Assembly: GCA_903850425.1 (NCBI GenBank)
Contig: CAINLR010000193.1
Location: 1 to 64,000 of the forward strand
Origin: an uncultured Verrucomicrobia subdivision 3 bacterium
GTDB lineage: Bacteria > Verrucomicrobiota > Verrucomicrobiia > Limisphaerales > UBA11358
Length of the DNA: 64,000 nt
Direction of reading: 5' to 3'
Below the pieces are notes generated by a model, which searched no databases, was not told where the DNA came from, and saw only the letters and a program-made list of their open reading frames with translations. Positions 28,401 through 38,959 of this stretch are shown here, in pieces. The position numbers and the translations under genes were made by a program. Position 1 is the stretch's first letter; every line of letters starts with the position of its first letter.

Positions 28401-29504
28401 TCAGCGATCATCGGGAAACATGATCTGCGCAGTCTGATACAGATAGCGCCGCCAGTTCAACCACTCGTGACCGTTGGAGCTTAAGACCCAAAAATTGCGG
28501 ACGCCATAATTGTTGAACACGGCCAGCGTCTTCTGGCTGTTGAACAACGCGATGTCGGTTTCACCGGCGGCAAAATAAATCGGCATACGGAATTTATCGT
28601 TGATGTTCGTTGCGCCGAGCAGCGATTTGATGTTCTCCTGAAAAGCGGGAAGCTGGTCCGGCCAGTAGCCCGAGCTGAACACATAGAGTTCGCCAAAGGT
28701 TTCAAGATGCGTCAGCCCCGTGTTGAGCGTCACGAAACCGCCCATGGAAAGACCAGCCACGGCGCGGCTCTCGCGATTCCTGCGTGTGCGGTAATGGCCG
28801 TCCACGTAAGGAATAATGTCCTTCAAATATTCCTGTGTGCAGGGATCGTCCTCTCCCAACTTGGTGGGCGTGCCGGAAACCACGCCGCCGGTATTCGGCA
28901 TGGCGATGAGCATCGCCCGCGCCTTTCCGGAGGCGATGAGGTTGTCGAGAATCAAATCCGCATAGCCGCCTTGACGTTGATGTGCGCTCCAATGGGTGTC
29001 ATTCTCGCCGCCGCCGTGGTTGAGATAGAGCACCGGATAATGTTTGTCCGTGTCCGCGTCGTAACCCGGCGGAAGGTAAATGTGCATTTGCTTGTCAACG
29101 CCGGCGGAACTTTTATAATGCACCATCTCCATCCGACCATGCGGCACGTCATTGCTCGCATAAAACGACGTGTTGTTCGGAGCCGGCAGTGCGGGCAGGA
29201 TCGGCACCGGATTACGCGGCGGCGCGGGCGCCCGGTTGGCGCGAGGTCTTCCTGGAGTTGTGTTGCGCGCGGCAGAACGGTTGGTCGGAGCGGTTGAGAC
29301 GTTGCCGGTGGCCGAGGGATCGCTACCGGGCACTTGCGCCCAGACAATTTCGGAAGCCAGGCTGGTGACGATGAGCGCGCGAAGAATGAAAACTGACCGG
29401 AATTTATTTTCCGCGCGCGCAATCGGATTCAAGCCGGTGCGGAACTGGAAAAATAGTTTTTTGAATTCAGTGAACATGGCGCGTTGCCAATTCTTATCAG
29501 GCAT
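28401..29504 (-). CDS. CE1-like feruloyl/acetylxylan esterase with Pro/Arg-rich linker
   Basis: Exported alpha/beta hydrolase of 367 residues from the ATG at 29504; an ATG at 29477 is also possible. A hydrophobic N-terminal segment (FILRALIVTSLASEIVWA) is followed by a Pro/Arg/Ala-rich linker (GRPRANRAPAPPRNP region), then the esterase domain: VPHGRMEMVHYKS, MHIYLPPGYDADTDKHYPVLYLNHGGGENDTHW, nucleophile in AVAGLSMGGF, and His in SSNGHEWLNW. This is the D1-type esterase fold found in feruloyl and acetylxylan esterases (CE1). It is the first gene of the unit CE1-GH51-GH43, and two relatives are encoded divergently just upstream. Confidence 0.88.
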   Translation of the reverse strand: MPDKNWQRAMFTEFKKLFFQFRTGLNPIARAENKFRSVFILRALIVTSLASEIVWAQVPGSDPSATGNVSTAPTNRSAARNTTPGRPRANRAPAPPRNPVPILPALPAPNNTSFYASNDVPHGRMEMVHYKSSAGVDKQMHIYLPPGYDADTDKHYPVLYLNHGGGENDTHWSAHQRQGGYADLILDNLIASGKARAMLIAMPNTGGVVSGTPTKLGEDDPCTQEYLKDIIPYVDGHYRTRRNRESRAVAGLSMGGFVTLNTGLTHLETFGELYVFSSGYWPDQLPAFQENIKSLLGATNINDKFRMPIYFAAGETDIALFNSQKTLAVFNNYGVRNFWVLSSNGHEWLNWRRYLYQTAQIMFPDDR

Positions 29505-29540
29505 TATCCATAACTGCAAATCGTCAAATTGACCAGTTCT

Positions 29541-29559
29541 TTGTCCGTTCGTCGGACAA
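29541..29559. promoter_or_regulatory. TTGTCCG-N5-CGGACAA palindrome in a divergent promoter region
   Basis: TTGTCCGTTCGTCGGACAA is a perfect inverted repeat with 7-base arms, 37-55 bases upstream of the esterase start on the minus strand. A weaker relative is at 8397-8412 in the other divergent region. It may be an operator; no dedicated regulator is visible nearby. Confidence 0.5.
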
Positions 29560-29606
29560 TTGTTTTGGTGCGGCGCAGAATGTATCTGAAATGTGGTCGG
29601 CAAGTT

Positions 29607-29624
29607 ATATGACGGTTGTCATAT
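29607..29624. promoter_or_regulatory. Palindromic operator candidate, family 1 (perfect copy)
   Basis: ATATGACGGTTGTCATAT is a perfect 7-4-7 palindrome between the divergent esterase genes: 103 bases upstream of the minus-strand start at 29504 and 125 bases upstream of the plus-strand start at 29749. It is the best match to the five-member family. Confidence 0.65.
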
Positions 29625-29745
29625 TGGCCGAAGCGGCAGCTTTATCCGAAGCTGTGCGCAATAATTCACCATATCACGAATGGAAACATCTCATTTTCCG
29701 CCCATTGGCTTGGGCCATCGCAGATCAATTCAATAAACAAAATAA

Positions 29746-30987
<1,242 letters not shown>

Positions 30988-31033
30988 TACAGCGCGGAAC
31001 CCTTATTCAATCAAAATCCAATTGCAAAAATTT

Positions 31034-32614
31034 ATGAAAATGAAAAATCTAATATTTTATCTAAGCTTTGCGATCCTGCCGCTCGCGGCCTTCGCGGGGG
31101 ATGTCACCGGCACTTGGAAAAGCGAATTCGATTCGCAAATCGGCGTCCAGAAATACACCTACACGCTCAAGCAAGACGGCACAAACTTGACCGGCAAGGC
31201 CAACTCAGAAATTGGCGACCAAAAACATGAGGCCGAGTTGAAGGAGGGCAAGGTGGACGGCGACGCTATTTCGTTTGTCGAGATGATGAATTTCCAGGGC
31301 AACGATATTCGCATCACCTACACCGGCAAGCTCACCAGCGGCGACAATGAAATTAAATTCACGCGCGAGGTCGGCGAATTTGCCAAGGAAGAAATCGTCG
31401 CCAAACGGGAAGCGCCCGCCGCCGTGGCGGTTGGGGCGAATATTTCTGGCGAGTGGAAAGCGCAGTTCGACACCCAGCGAGGCTTGCAGAAATACACCAT
31501 CACTTTCAAGCAGGACGGCACCAGTGTGACCGGCAAAGCCGACGTGGAGCTGACCGATCAAAAACGCGAGGCCCAGTTCAAGGAGGGCAAGATTGAAGGC
31601 GATGTGGTGACATTTACGGAGCCGTTGAGCATTCAGGGCAACGACATCGCCATCACCTACACCGGCAAGCTCTCGGCTAAAGGTGACGAGATTAATTTCA
31701 AGCGTCAGGTCGGCGATTTCGGATCTTCGGAAGCCATCGCCAAACGCTCCGCGGCAGCGAAGCCGGCAGCGGCGAATCCAGAGTCAGTTGGCGCGCGAGG
31801 TCCGCGTGGTGGACGTGGCAATCAACCCATCGTGCTTGGCCCGGACGACAAACCGGCTTTCCCGAAAGCGCCGGAAGGTTTTGACAAAGTCCGCGCCGGC
31901 ATCGCCCACGGCACGATTGAAACCGTCGAATATGATTCGACCACCGTCGGCAATAAACGCAAGACGCTGGTCTATCTGCCACCGGGATATTCAGCCGACA
32001 CAAAATATCCCGTGCTCTACCTCCTGCATGGCATTGGCGGTGACGAGGAGGAATGGCATCGGCAAGGTCACCCCGAAATCATTCTCGACAACCTCATCGC
32101 CGACCAGAAAGCCGTTCCGATGATCATTGTTTTGCCCAATGGCCGCGCCCAGAAGGATGACCGGGCCAACGCGGGCATGGGGGCCGCCGGATCGTTCGCG
32201 ACGTTTGAAGGCGATTTGATTAATGACCTCATGCCCTATATTCAATCCAAGTATTCCGTGAACACCAACCGCGAGAGCCGGGCGTTGGCCGGACTTTCGA
32301 TGGGCGGCGGTCAGTCGTTGGACTTCGGTCTCGCGCATCTGGATTTGTTCCCGTGGATTGGTGGGTTCTCCTCCGCGCCCAACACCCACCCACCTGAACA
32401 GCTCGTCCCCGATCCGGCCAGGGCCACTCAAATGCTCAAGCTGCTCTGGATTTCAGACGGCGACAAAGATGGCCTGATCAACATCGGCCAGCGCACGCAC
32501 GCCTATCTGAAAGAAAAGAATGTTAACCACATCTGGCACTTGGATTCCGGCGGCCACGATTTTAATGTCTGGAAGTATGATTTGTATCTGTTCTCCCAAC
32601 TAATTTTTCGCTGA
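31034..32614 (+). CDS. CE1-like esterase fused to two tandem lipocalin-like repeats
   Basis: Exported 526-residue protein from the ATG at 31034; the longer open frame upstream overlaps the preceding gene and is not signal-like. After the signal peptide (1-21) come two copies of a 105-residue beta-rich unit (about 22-126 and 135-239) that begin GTWKSEFD and GEWKAQFD and share QKYT, KQDGT, TGKA, QGNDI and ITYTGKL. A Gly/Arg linker (GARGPRGGRG, 253-262) leads to a CE1-type esterase: KTLVYLPPGYSADTKYPVLY, nucleophile in LAGLSMGGGQS and His in DSGGHDFNVW. The repeats look like a ligand- or glycan-binding module, which is inference. The arrangement is uncommon for CE1. Confidence 0.85.
   Translation: MKMKNLIFYLSFAILPLAAFAGDVTGTWKSEFDSQIGVQKYTYTLKQDGTNLTGKANSEIGDQKHEAELKEGKVDGDAISFVEMMNFQGNDIRITYTGKLTSGDNEIKFTREVGEFAKEEIVAKREAPAAVAVGANISGEWKAQFDTQRGLQKYTITFKQDGTSVTGKADVELTDQKREAQFKEGKIEGDVVTFTEPLSIQGNDIAITYTGKLSAKGDEINFKRQVGDFGSSEAIAKRSAAAKPAAANPESVGARGPRGGRGNQPIVLGPDDKPAFPKAPEGFDKVRAGIAHGTIETVEYDSTTVGNKRKTLVYLPPGYSADTKYPVLYLLHGIGGDEEEWHRQGHPEIILDNLIADQKAVPMIIVLPNGRAQKDDRANAGMGAAGSFATFEGDLINDLMPYIQSKYSVNTNRESRALAGLSMGGGQSLDFGLAHLDLFPWIGGFSSAPNTHPPEQLVPDPARATQMLKLLWISDGDKDGLINIGQRTHAYLKEKNVNHIWHLDSGGHDFNVWKYDLYLFSQLIFR
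31097..31411 (+). repeat. Tandem domain repeat, copy A
   Basis: Codes for the first of two roughly 105-residue homologous units (GDVTGTWKSEFD to IVAKRE) in the esterase at 31034-32614. Copy B begins at 31436, so the repeat period is 339 bases. Confidence 0.85.
31436..31750 (+). repeat. Tandem domain repeat, copy B
   Basis: Second unit (ANISGEWKAQFD to AIAKRS), colinear with copy A without visible gaps. Conserved positions include QKYT, KQDGT, TGKA, DQK-EA, KEGK, QGNDI and ITYTGKL. Confidence 0.85.
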
Positions 32615-32879
32615 AGCCAGAAAATGCCGGCATAGTTGTTCGAAAACCAAAACCAACCGTAAGCAAAGAATTATTCAGACCAAACAGATTGTATCAATGT
32701 GGCGGTGAACCGGGCATTTCCGGGTAGACTCCCTTGACCAATTTCTTATCCCGCTGAGTTGATAGCAAGCCCACAAGAAATCGCAAAAGGAAGTTGCTTC
32801 GTGATCAGGGTTGCGTTGAGAGTCGAACTCTGGACGCGCCCAACCAATTCCAATTCCCTTTGCGTTTCAGCAAGGCAGT

Positions 32880-34460
32880 TTACTTCTGTAGCTTGAACGT
32901 GATCAGCACGGCGTCATTTTCGCGGAGGTTGAATTGCTGCTCGAATTTTCCGTCGCCGCCAATCTTCACGGTCTTGGTTTCCAACGGCGTGCCGGTGTTC
33001 TTGGACTTGATTTCGGCTACCTGCGCCTTTGTGAGTTGATTCGGCGCGCCCAAATCGCGGTAGGTGGCGTAGGCGTCATTGACGCGATAGCCGACTTTGT
33101 AAGTCTCGACGATGTATTTGCCTTTCGGCACATGCGACAGGTGGAGCGTGACTTTGTCTTTCGGTTGCGAAGGCAGATCTCGTTTGAAATAGACCTGGTT
33201 GATCATGTTCGTGCGCGGAAAGGTGTTGGTAAAATCCCAGACCAATGCCTGCACACCGCCTTCCGTGTCGGCGCAAATCCACGAGGAAGGATCGCTGTTC
33301 TTCAGTTCCGTGGCGCCGAGCCGGTTCAGAAATTGATACGCGTAATACGCCGACTTTTTGATGTCCTGATAATTCATCAAGCCGAAGCCGCCGTGGAAGG
33401 CTTCCCAGCGCGGAGCGGACTCTTCAAAAATATCGGTGAACGTCCAGTAGGACATGGATTGCGCGGCGTCACCGCAATGCTTCAGCTTGTCCAAAATGTA
33501 AGCCGCGCTGTGATAGCTGTCGTGCATCGGATCGGCGGGCGTGTAGGAGCTGCTCCATTCGGTGAAGTGCAATTCGAGCTTGGGCATCGGCGATTCAGCG
33601 ATTTGTTGGCGCACCCGTTTGACGTCGCCGAAAATGGAATTCGGATTGCGGGAAAGCGCCGTGCCGTGCGTGGCGGTCTCGTCGAGATAACCACTCTCGA
33701 CGCCATAGGTGTGGGTGGAAACGAAATCCACCGGCGCGTGGTTCGTCTCGCAGAAATGAAGGAACTCGTTGATCCAGCCGCAGCCCGCCGTTCCCGGGCC
33801 GCCGACTTTGTAATCCGGGGAAACGCTCTTGATGGCGCGCGCCGTCGCGGCGTAGAGGTCGAAATACTGTTGCTGCGTGCCGGCCCAGAAGCCGTCGAGA
33901 TTCGGCTCGTTCCACACCTCGAAATACCACGTCCGCACCTCGGCGTCGCCGTAGCGTTCACGCTCATGGACGACAAAGGCGCGAATGAAGTCCGCCCATT
34001 TGTGCATGTCGCGCGGCGGCGTCACGTTGCCCTTCCACCAGAAAATCGTCTTCGAGCCGCTGGCCAGCCCGCCCGGCATGAAGCCGAGTTCCACAAACGG
34101 CTTCATGCCGATGCTGTGGAGAAAATCATAAAGTTCGTCAATGTATTGCCAGTTGTATTCCGGCTGGCCGTAATCACGGTAAACGCCCATGTCGTCGGTA
34201 AAAAGGCCGTGCATGCGGATGTATTGGAAGCCGCACTCCTGATGCGCGATGGTCAACTGCCGCTGCCAGTCAGCGCGCAGTCCCTCATTCGCGCGGCCCG
34301 CGCCGACGCAGAATTTGAACATGGTGTTGAGCGGGCCGTTTGCTTGTTGGAGATCGGCGGAGATGACGCGGGCCGTTTCGTTGGTGGCGGCGCGTGAAAA
34401 ATCCACGGCGGCGAAGCACGCCGCGAGGCCGAGTGCGAGAGAATACAATTTCGGTTTCAT
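32880..34460 (-). CDS. GH39 beta-xylosidase-like glycosidase
   Basis: Exported 526-residue enzyme with signal peptide (about 1-24). The GH39 barrel shows ECGFQYIRMHGLFTDDMGVY, acid/base Glu185 in FEVWNEPNLDGFW, and nucleophile Glu301 in LHFTEWSSSY, followed by a C-terminal beta domain. The ATG at 34460 starts a clean signal peptide; an ATG at 34478 is also in frame. It is the last gene of the minus-strand trio GH31-unknown-GH39, 43 bases after the unknown gene. It would release xylose from the non-reducing ends of xylo-oligosaccharides. The 32615-32879 gap to the convergent esterase gene shows no gene and no convincing terminator. Confidence 0.92.
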   Translation of the reverse strand: MKPKLYSLALGLAACFAAVDFSRAATNETARVISADLQQANGPLNTMFKFCVGAGRANEGLRADWQRQLTIAHQECGFQYIRMHGLFTDDMGVYRDYGQPEYNWQYIDELYDFLHSIGMKPFVELGFMPGGLASGSKTIFWWKGNVTPPRDMHKWADFIRAFVVHERERYGDAEVRTWYFEVWNEPNLDGFWAGTQQQYFDLYAATARAIKSVSPDYKVGGPGTAGCGWINEFLHFCETNHAPVDFVSTHTYGVESGYLDETATHGTALSRNPNSIFGDVKRVRQQIAESPMPKLELHFTEWSSSYTPADPMHDSYHSAAYILDKLKHCGDAAQSMSYWTFTDIFEESAPRWEAFHGGFGLMNYQDIKKSAYYAYQFLNRLGATELKNSDPSSWICADTEGGVQALVWDFTNTFPRTNMINQVYFKRDLPSQPKDKVTLHLSHVPKGKYIVETYKVGYRVNDAYATYRDLGAPNQLTKAQVAEIKSKNTGTPLETKTVKIGGDGKFEQQFNLRENDAVLITFKLQK

Positions 34461-34503
34461 TTCAATTCTTCGGGTCATAAAAATTGCGAGCCAGCGCGGG
34501 CTT

Positions 34504-36417
34504 TCAATGGGCGGACGCGCTGGCGGTTTCGCGAGCGCCTGCCAGCGCGAACACCGCGTAGCTGTGCGGCGGCAGATGGACGCTAAACGAGACGCGTTCC
34601 TCGGCAGTTTCGTTTTGCCAATGCCAGCCGCGCGGCGAGGGCAGTTTGCCTTCGACGAGTTCACCGGTAACAAGATTTTTCAATTTCGTCGCCTTGTCGA
34701 GCGTGGAAATTTTCACGTCGCAGGCGGCGGGCGAAAAATTTTCAGCGATGAATGCATGGTTGTCGTAAGCAAACAGCGCCACCTTTGCCGGGCCATCCAG
34801 CCGCACGGGAAATCCACGCATCACATAATTTTTGAACACGCTGGTCACTTCTGGCGGCAGGGCGTAGAGGTCGGTGAAATTGTCCGGCATCGTCCAGACG
34901 TAAAGGACTCCCTTCGAGTAACGGTTCAGCAGCAACAGCGGAAAGCCATTGCCGTTGGCTTCAGCGCGAACGAGCGACCACGAGTCATTCGTTAGGAAAT
35001 CAATTTCAGGAAACAGCACGTCGGCATTCGTTCCGGCATCGAGCATGGAAAAACTTCCCGCGCCGAACCCGCCCGCGTATTGGTGCGCCAGAAATTTCCG
35101 GTCTAGGCAGCGAACTTCGGCGATGTCCTCGATGCCTCTGTCCTGCAACGCGCGCAGCAGGCCGGACGTGATGACGACGTTTTTTCCGGCGCACAACCGG
35201 CCTTTGATTTTCGCGACGATGTCGGGATCGAACTTCGCGCACTCGGTCAGCAAAACGAGATTGGCATTTGTCGGAAATTCCGGGCGCAGGTCAATCGGAA
35301 TGCCGATCATGCCGAAATAATTGTGCAGAAAATCCTCGCCGCTGGAGTGAAACGGCTTGTAGCTGGTGATGCCGATGGGATTGCCCAGCCGGCCGAGAAA
35401 CTTGTCCACCTGTTCCAGCGAATAGCCGGCGACGCGCGCCCACGTTGGCGCGGAAACGCCGTTGGTCATTTCGGACAAATTGAAACTGGTCGACAGATTT
35501 CCCCACGCGGCGCGGTCGCCGGTTTCAAACGGCCGCGTCAATCCCGACCATTCGAAGCAGGTGAACTCGCGCGCCTTCGCGAACATCGTGTCCCAGATCT
35601 GCTCGGCGTAGCGATCCACGTTGCGGAGGTTGTAAGTGTCCACCCAGCCACCGCCGTTGCGGCCCGGCGCGATGTTCTCGAAGTAGCGGATGATCTGGAA
35701 GCTCTCGTATTGTTGCAAATGCTGGTCGGTGATCACCGGGTCGCGCGTCTCCGTGCCGGTGTAGATGCCGTCGAAAATCTTCGGTCCGTGTTCAAGGTCA
35801 AAGCCCGCGCCCGGAAAATGCTCATACCAGTTCGGATATTTCACGACCATCTTCACCTTGGGATTCACGGCCTTGGCGGGTTTGACGATCAAATTTTCCG
35901 CCGCGTCCGTGGTCAACTCCATGCGGAACTGCGACCAGCTTTTGTCGCCCTTCGCGGCGATATCCGAATCTGTTTTCGTGGTGATGAAAAAGAAATCGTC
36001 CTGAATCACCTCGTCGAAATGTTTCGCCGCGAATTCCGCCGCGCTTTTGATAAACGCACGATCTTGCGGGTCGGTGTAGCAAAACGATTGGAACTGCCCG
36101 CCGATGCTGCCCGCCGACAGTGCCATGCCGCCAGCGACCTGCACGCCGCGGTCGAGGAAAAACTTTTTCGTGCGTTCGGCCTGCTCGTCGGTGAGCAGCC
36201 GCCGGTCGCGCTGCACTTCGATGTAAACCTTGTCCACCTTCAACTGGCGGTGGATGGTGTTCCAGTCGTCCGCCAGCTTTTGCGGATTGTCAAAGCCCTG
36301 GACGACGTTGATGGGAATGTAGATGGCGACGGAAAAATTGGTGTAGTTCCCAGCGCAAGCCAACAGCGGCGCGGTCAGCAGCGCGGCGATCAGCCGCCAT
36401 GTGTATATTTTCTTCAT
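34504..36417 (-). CDS. Unrecognised exported protein, possible new glycosidase
   Basis: I do not recognise a named family. The 637-residue protein has a signal peptide (about 1-23), then an alpha/beta region (about 25-370) with a barrel-like run of short strands: FSVAIYIPINVVQG, VDKVYIEVQRD, VQVAGGMALS, VIQDDFFFIT, VKMVVKYPNWYEHF, FDGIYTGTET, FTCFEWSGL. The acidic pairs in IQDDFFF and the Glu residues in TGTET and FEWSG could be catalytic. A second alpha/beta segment (about 390-520: LVLLTECAKFD, KNVVITSGLL) resembles the glutamine-amidotransferase-like domain that follows the barrel in GH42-type enzymes, and a beta-sandwich ends the protein (HLPPHSYAVFAL). Its start is 3 bases past the GH31 stop, so it is translated with that gene. 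Confidence 0.7.
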   Translation of the reverse strand: MKKIYTWRLIAALLTAPLLACAGNYTNFSVAIYIPINVVQGFDNPQKLADDWNTIHRQLKVDKVYIEVQRDRRLLTDEQAERTKKFFLDRGVQVAGGMALSAGSIGGQFQSFCYTDPQDRAFIKSAAEFAAKHFDEVIQDDFFFITTKTDSDIAAKGDKSWSQFRMELTTDAAENLIVKPAKAVNPKVKMVVKYPNWYEHFPGAGFDLEHGPKIFDGIYTGTETRDPVITDQHLQQYESFQIIRYFENIAPGRNGGGWVDTYNLRNVDRYAEQIWDTMFAKAREFTCFEWSGLTRPFETGDRAAWGNLSTSFNLSEMTNGVSAPTWARVAGYSLEQVDKFLGRLGNPIGITSYKPFHSSGEDFLHNYFGMIGIPIDLRPEFPTNANLVLLTECAKFDPDIVAKIKGRLCAGKNVVITSGLLRALQDRGIEDIAEVRCLDRKFLAHQYAGGFGAGSFSMLDAGTNADVLFPEIDFLTNDSWSLVRAEANGNGFPLLLLNRYSKGVLYVWTMPDNFTDLYALPPEVTSVFKNYVMRGFPVRLDGPAKVALFAYDNHAFIAENFSPAACDVKISTLDKATKLKNLVTGELVEGKLPSPRGWHWQNETAEERVSFSVHLPPHSYAVFALAGARETASASAH

Positions 36418-36419
36418 AC

Positions 36420-38816
36420 TCAATGGATTTCCCCGACGGAGATTTTCCACGCGACTTTTCCAGCCAACGGGTCGGCGTCCAGTTTGAAATCGTCGCCGGA
36501 TTTGGTCAACGTGAATTCATGCGCTTCCGTTTCGTTCGGCAGGAAAATCAAGCCTTTCGCCGTCGTCGCGTCTTTCGCGTAAACGCGCAGTTCGATTTTC
36601 GACCAGTCCATCTGCGCCGTGGTTTGCGCCAGCGCGATGTGCGGAATGACCGCGCCGTCCCGCACCAAAATAATTTCAGGAATTTTTCCGGCGTCGATTT
36701 TTTGCCAACCGCCCGAATAATTGTTTCCAGTCTGATAATCAATCCACGTTCCCGGCGGCAGATAAACGTCCCGCGAGGTTTCGCCTTTGTGCATGATCGG
36801 CGCGACCAGCATTTGCGAGCCGTAGAGATATTCGTCGTCCACGTTCCACGAGCCGGGATCGTCGGGAAATTCCACGAACAAGGCGCGCACCATTGGCAGA
36901 CCGTGCGCGGACGAATCCTTCGCCTGGGCATAAACGTAGGGCATGAGTTTGTATTTCAGTTCGTCAATCGTGCGAAACTTGTCCATGAATTCCGCGCCGT
37001 AAAGCCACGGCTCTTTCGGCGCAATGCCGTGGCAGCGCGAGTGTGAACTCAACATCCCGAACGCCAGCCAGCGCGCGAACAAATCCTTGTCCATGCCCTC
37101 GATGGAAGTCGCCGTGAAACCGCCGACGTCGTGACTCCAAAAGGAAAACCCGCTCAGGCCGAACGAAAGGCCGCCGCGCAATTCCGCCGCCATGCCTTGA
37201 TCCGTGCTCTCCGCGTCGCCGCCCCAGTGGATCGGATAACGCTGGCTGCCCGCCCACGCACTGCGCGCCCAGATGATGTTGTCGCCCGTTGTCTTTTTGG
37301 TGATTTCAGCGACGGCTTGGTTGTAGCGCAGGGGATACAAATTATGTTCGTAGAAACCCGTGCGGGCATTGGCGAAAATTCCGTTGGCCGGCGCAGCTTC
37401 GCCAAAATCCACTTTAATGGCGCTGACGCCTTCGTTCAGCAAGTTGGCCAGCTTGCCTTGATACCATTCGACGGTTTTGGGATTGGAAAAATCCAGCACG
37501 GCGTCTTCGTAAGGCAAATTTCCCTTCGCGTCGCGCACGACAAGGTTTTGCGCCACGAGTTCCGGAAACAATTTGTTCTTCGGCACGAAATACGGCAGTT
37601 GCCAGCAGGAAATGCGGAAGCCATCCTTTTTTAAATCGGCGAGCATCTTCTTCGGATCAGTGAAGCGCGTCTTGGAAAATTCGTAGTCGCATTGCCAGTC
37701 CGTCTCGAACCAGCCGGTGTCCAGGTGCAGCACGTCGCAGGGAATTTTGGTCTCCCGCAGCTTGGCGGCGATGTCGCGCACCTGTTGTTCCGCGTTGTAA
37801 GTGCAGCGGCTCATCCACAGGCCAAACGACCACAGCGGCGGCATCGGTGATTTGCCGGTGAGTTGAGTGTATTCGTTCAGAATTTCCTTGGGCGTGCCGA
37901 GGAAGATAAATAGATCTAGTGCGTCGTCGCCGATCATCAGCGAGTTGATGCCGTTGAAGGTGTGGCCGAAGTCGCAGGTCACTGGCGTGGTCGTGTGAAG
38001 GAACATGCCATAGCCCCGGTTGCTCATGAAAAAGGGAATGGGCTTGTAGATTTCCTGGCTCTCAATGCCGTTCGCGTCATCCGTCCACAGCACAATCTTT
38101 TGTCCGCGCTTATCAAGGCTGGTGAAAGATTCCCCGCAGCCAAAAATCTTTTCGCCGGGCGACAGCGTGAACGCCGCGTTGAAGCTGCGCGAATAATCCG
38201 CCGTGCGCCGCACGAAGGCGAACGGCATGGTGGGCGTGAAGGAGGATTTGTTGTCCGCGTCGTGATCGGTCTTGGTCAGTAATTTTCCGGTGACGTCGCG
38301 GAGTTCGATATGAAACGGATTTTCGCGGATGGTTACCGAACCGGCCGCGCTGGTGTAGCGGTGGCCACCGGAGATTTTTTCATATTTCCAGGCATCATCG
38401 TGCGGCACCGGGCCGGCGAGCATGAGTTCCTCGGAATTTTTTTGAAACTGCGGTCCGCTGGTCATCTGGATGCGCACCGCGCGCGGCGAGATGAACTCCA
38501 CCGAGAAGGGCAGCGACGGATTAGCCGCGTATTGATTTTCGGGGAATTCGTTCGGCTTGGCCGGAGTGACGGCCAGCAGGTCGTTGTCGAAGGCGTGTTT
38601 GGGGACAAACTGCGAGCGTTGATAGACAATTTTTCCCATGTGCGTGGCCGGGTCGAAGTCTGCGACTTGATCGGCGACGTAGTAAAAATTTTCCATGGCG
38701 CGGAAATCGCCGCTGATATCCACGGGCGAATTCAGCATCGTTGGCGGGGTGGCGGCGATGACGGTTACGGCAAGGCAGAAAAAACCTGTGGTGGCGATTT
38801 TGTTCAAAGCAATCAT
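36420..38816 (-). CDS. GH31 alpha-xylosidase-like enzyme
   Basis: Exported 798-residue GH31 enzyme with signal peptide (about 1-22). An N-terminal beta-sandwich is followed by the catalytic barrel: PPLWSFGLWMSRCTY, CDVLHLDTGWFETDWQCDYEF, nucleophile Asp470 in AIKVDFGEAAP, and DIIWARSAWAGSQRYPIHWGGD-like and SFWSHDVGGF segments. The KVDFGE motif is typical of alpha-xylosidases rather than alpha-glucosidases, suggesting release of alpha-1,6-xylose from xyloglucan. It is the first gene of a three-gene operon with the unknown protein and GH39. Its promoter lies in the 143-base region shared with the divergent sensor kinase. Confidence 0.9.
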   Translation of the reverse strand: MIALNKIATTGFFCLAVTVIAATPPTMLNSPVDISGDFRAMENFYYVADQVADFDPATHMGKIVYQRSQFVPKHAFDNDLLAVTPAKPNEFPENQYAANPSLPFSVEFISPRAVRIQMTSGPQFQKNSEELMLAGPVPHDDAWKYEKISGGHRYTSAAGSVTIRENPFHIELRDVTGKLLTKTDHDADNKSSFTPTMPFAFVRRTADYSRSFNAAFTLSPGEKIFGCGESFTSLDKRGQKIVLWTDDANGIESQEIYKPIPFFMSNRGYGMFLHTTTPVTCDFGHTFNGINSLMIGDDALDLFIFLGTPKEILNEYTQLTGKSPMPPLWSFGLWMSRCTYNAEQQVRDIAAKLRETKIPCDVLHLDTGWFETDWQCDYEFSKTRFTDPKKMLADLKKDGFRISCWQLPYFVPKNKLFPELVAQNLVVRDAKGNLPYEDAVLDFSNPKTVEWYQGKLANLLNEGVSAIKVDFGEAAPANGIFANARTGFYEHNLYPLRYNQAVAEITKKTTGDNIIWARSAWAGSQRYPIHWGGDAESTDQGMAAELRGGLSFGLSGFSFWSHDVGGFTATSIEGMDKDLFARWLAFGMLSSHSRCHGIAPKEPWLYGAEFMDKFRTIDELKYKLMPYVYAQAKDSSAHGLPMVRALFVEFPDDPGSWNVDDEYLYGSQMLVAPIMHKGETSRDVYLPPGTWIDYQTGNNYSGGWQKIDAGKIPEIILVRDGAVIPHIALAQTTAQMDWSKIELRVYAKDATTAKGLIFLPNETEAHEFTLTKSGDDFKLDADPLAGKVAWKISVGEIH

Positions 38817-38959
38817 GGCAGAATAAATGCGTGTTTGGCGGCAATTGCGTCGTTCACTCTCGCCGATTTTGGCGCTTTCGTCTTGTCATCAAAATGCATG
38901 AGGCGTGCGGTGCTTGAATTCGCTTGCGGCGGCGGCGGCATGGCGGACAAAATGAGCCC

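Noticed and set aside
32805-32850. Minus-strand sequence resembling a tRNA T-arm (CCAGAGTTCGACTCTC)
   Set aside because: The stem pairs over only about four bases, and no anticodon arm, D-arm or matching acceptor half is found around it.
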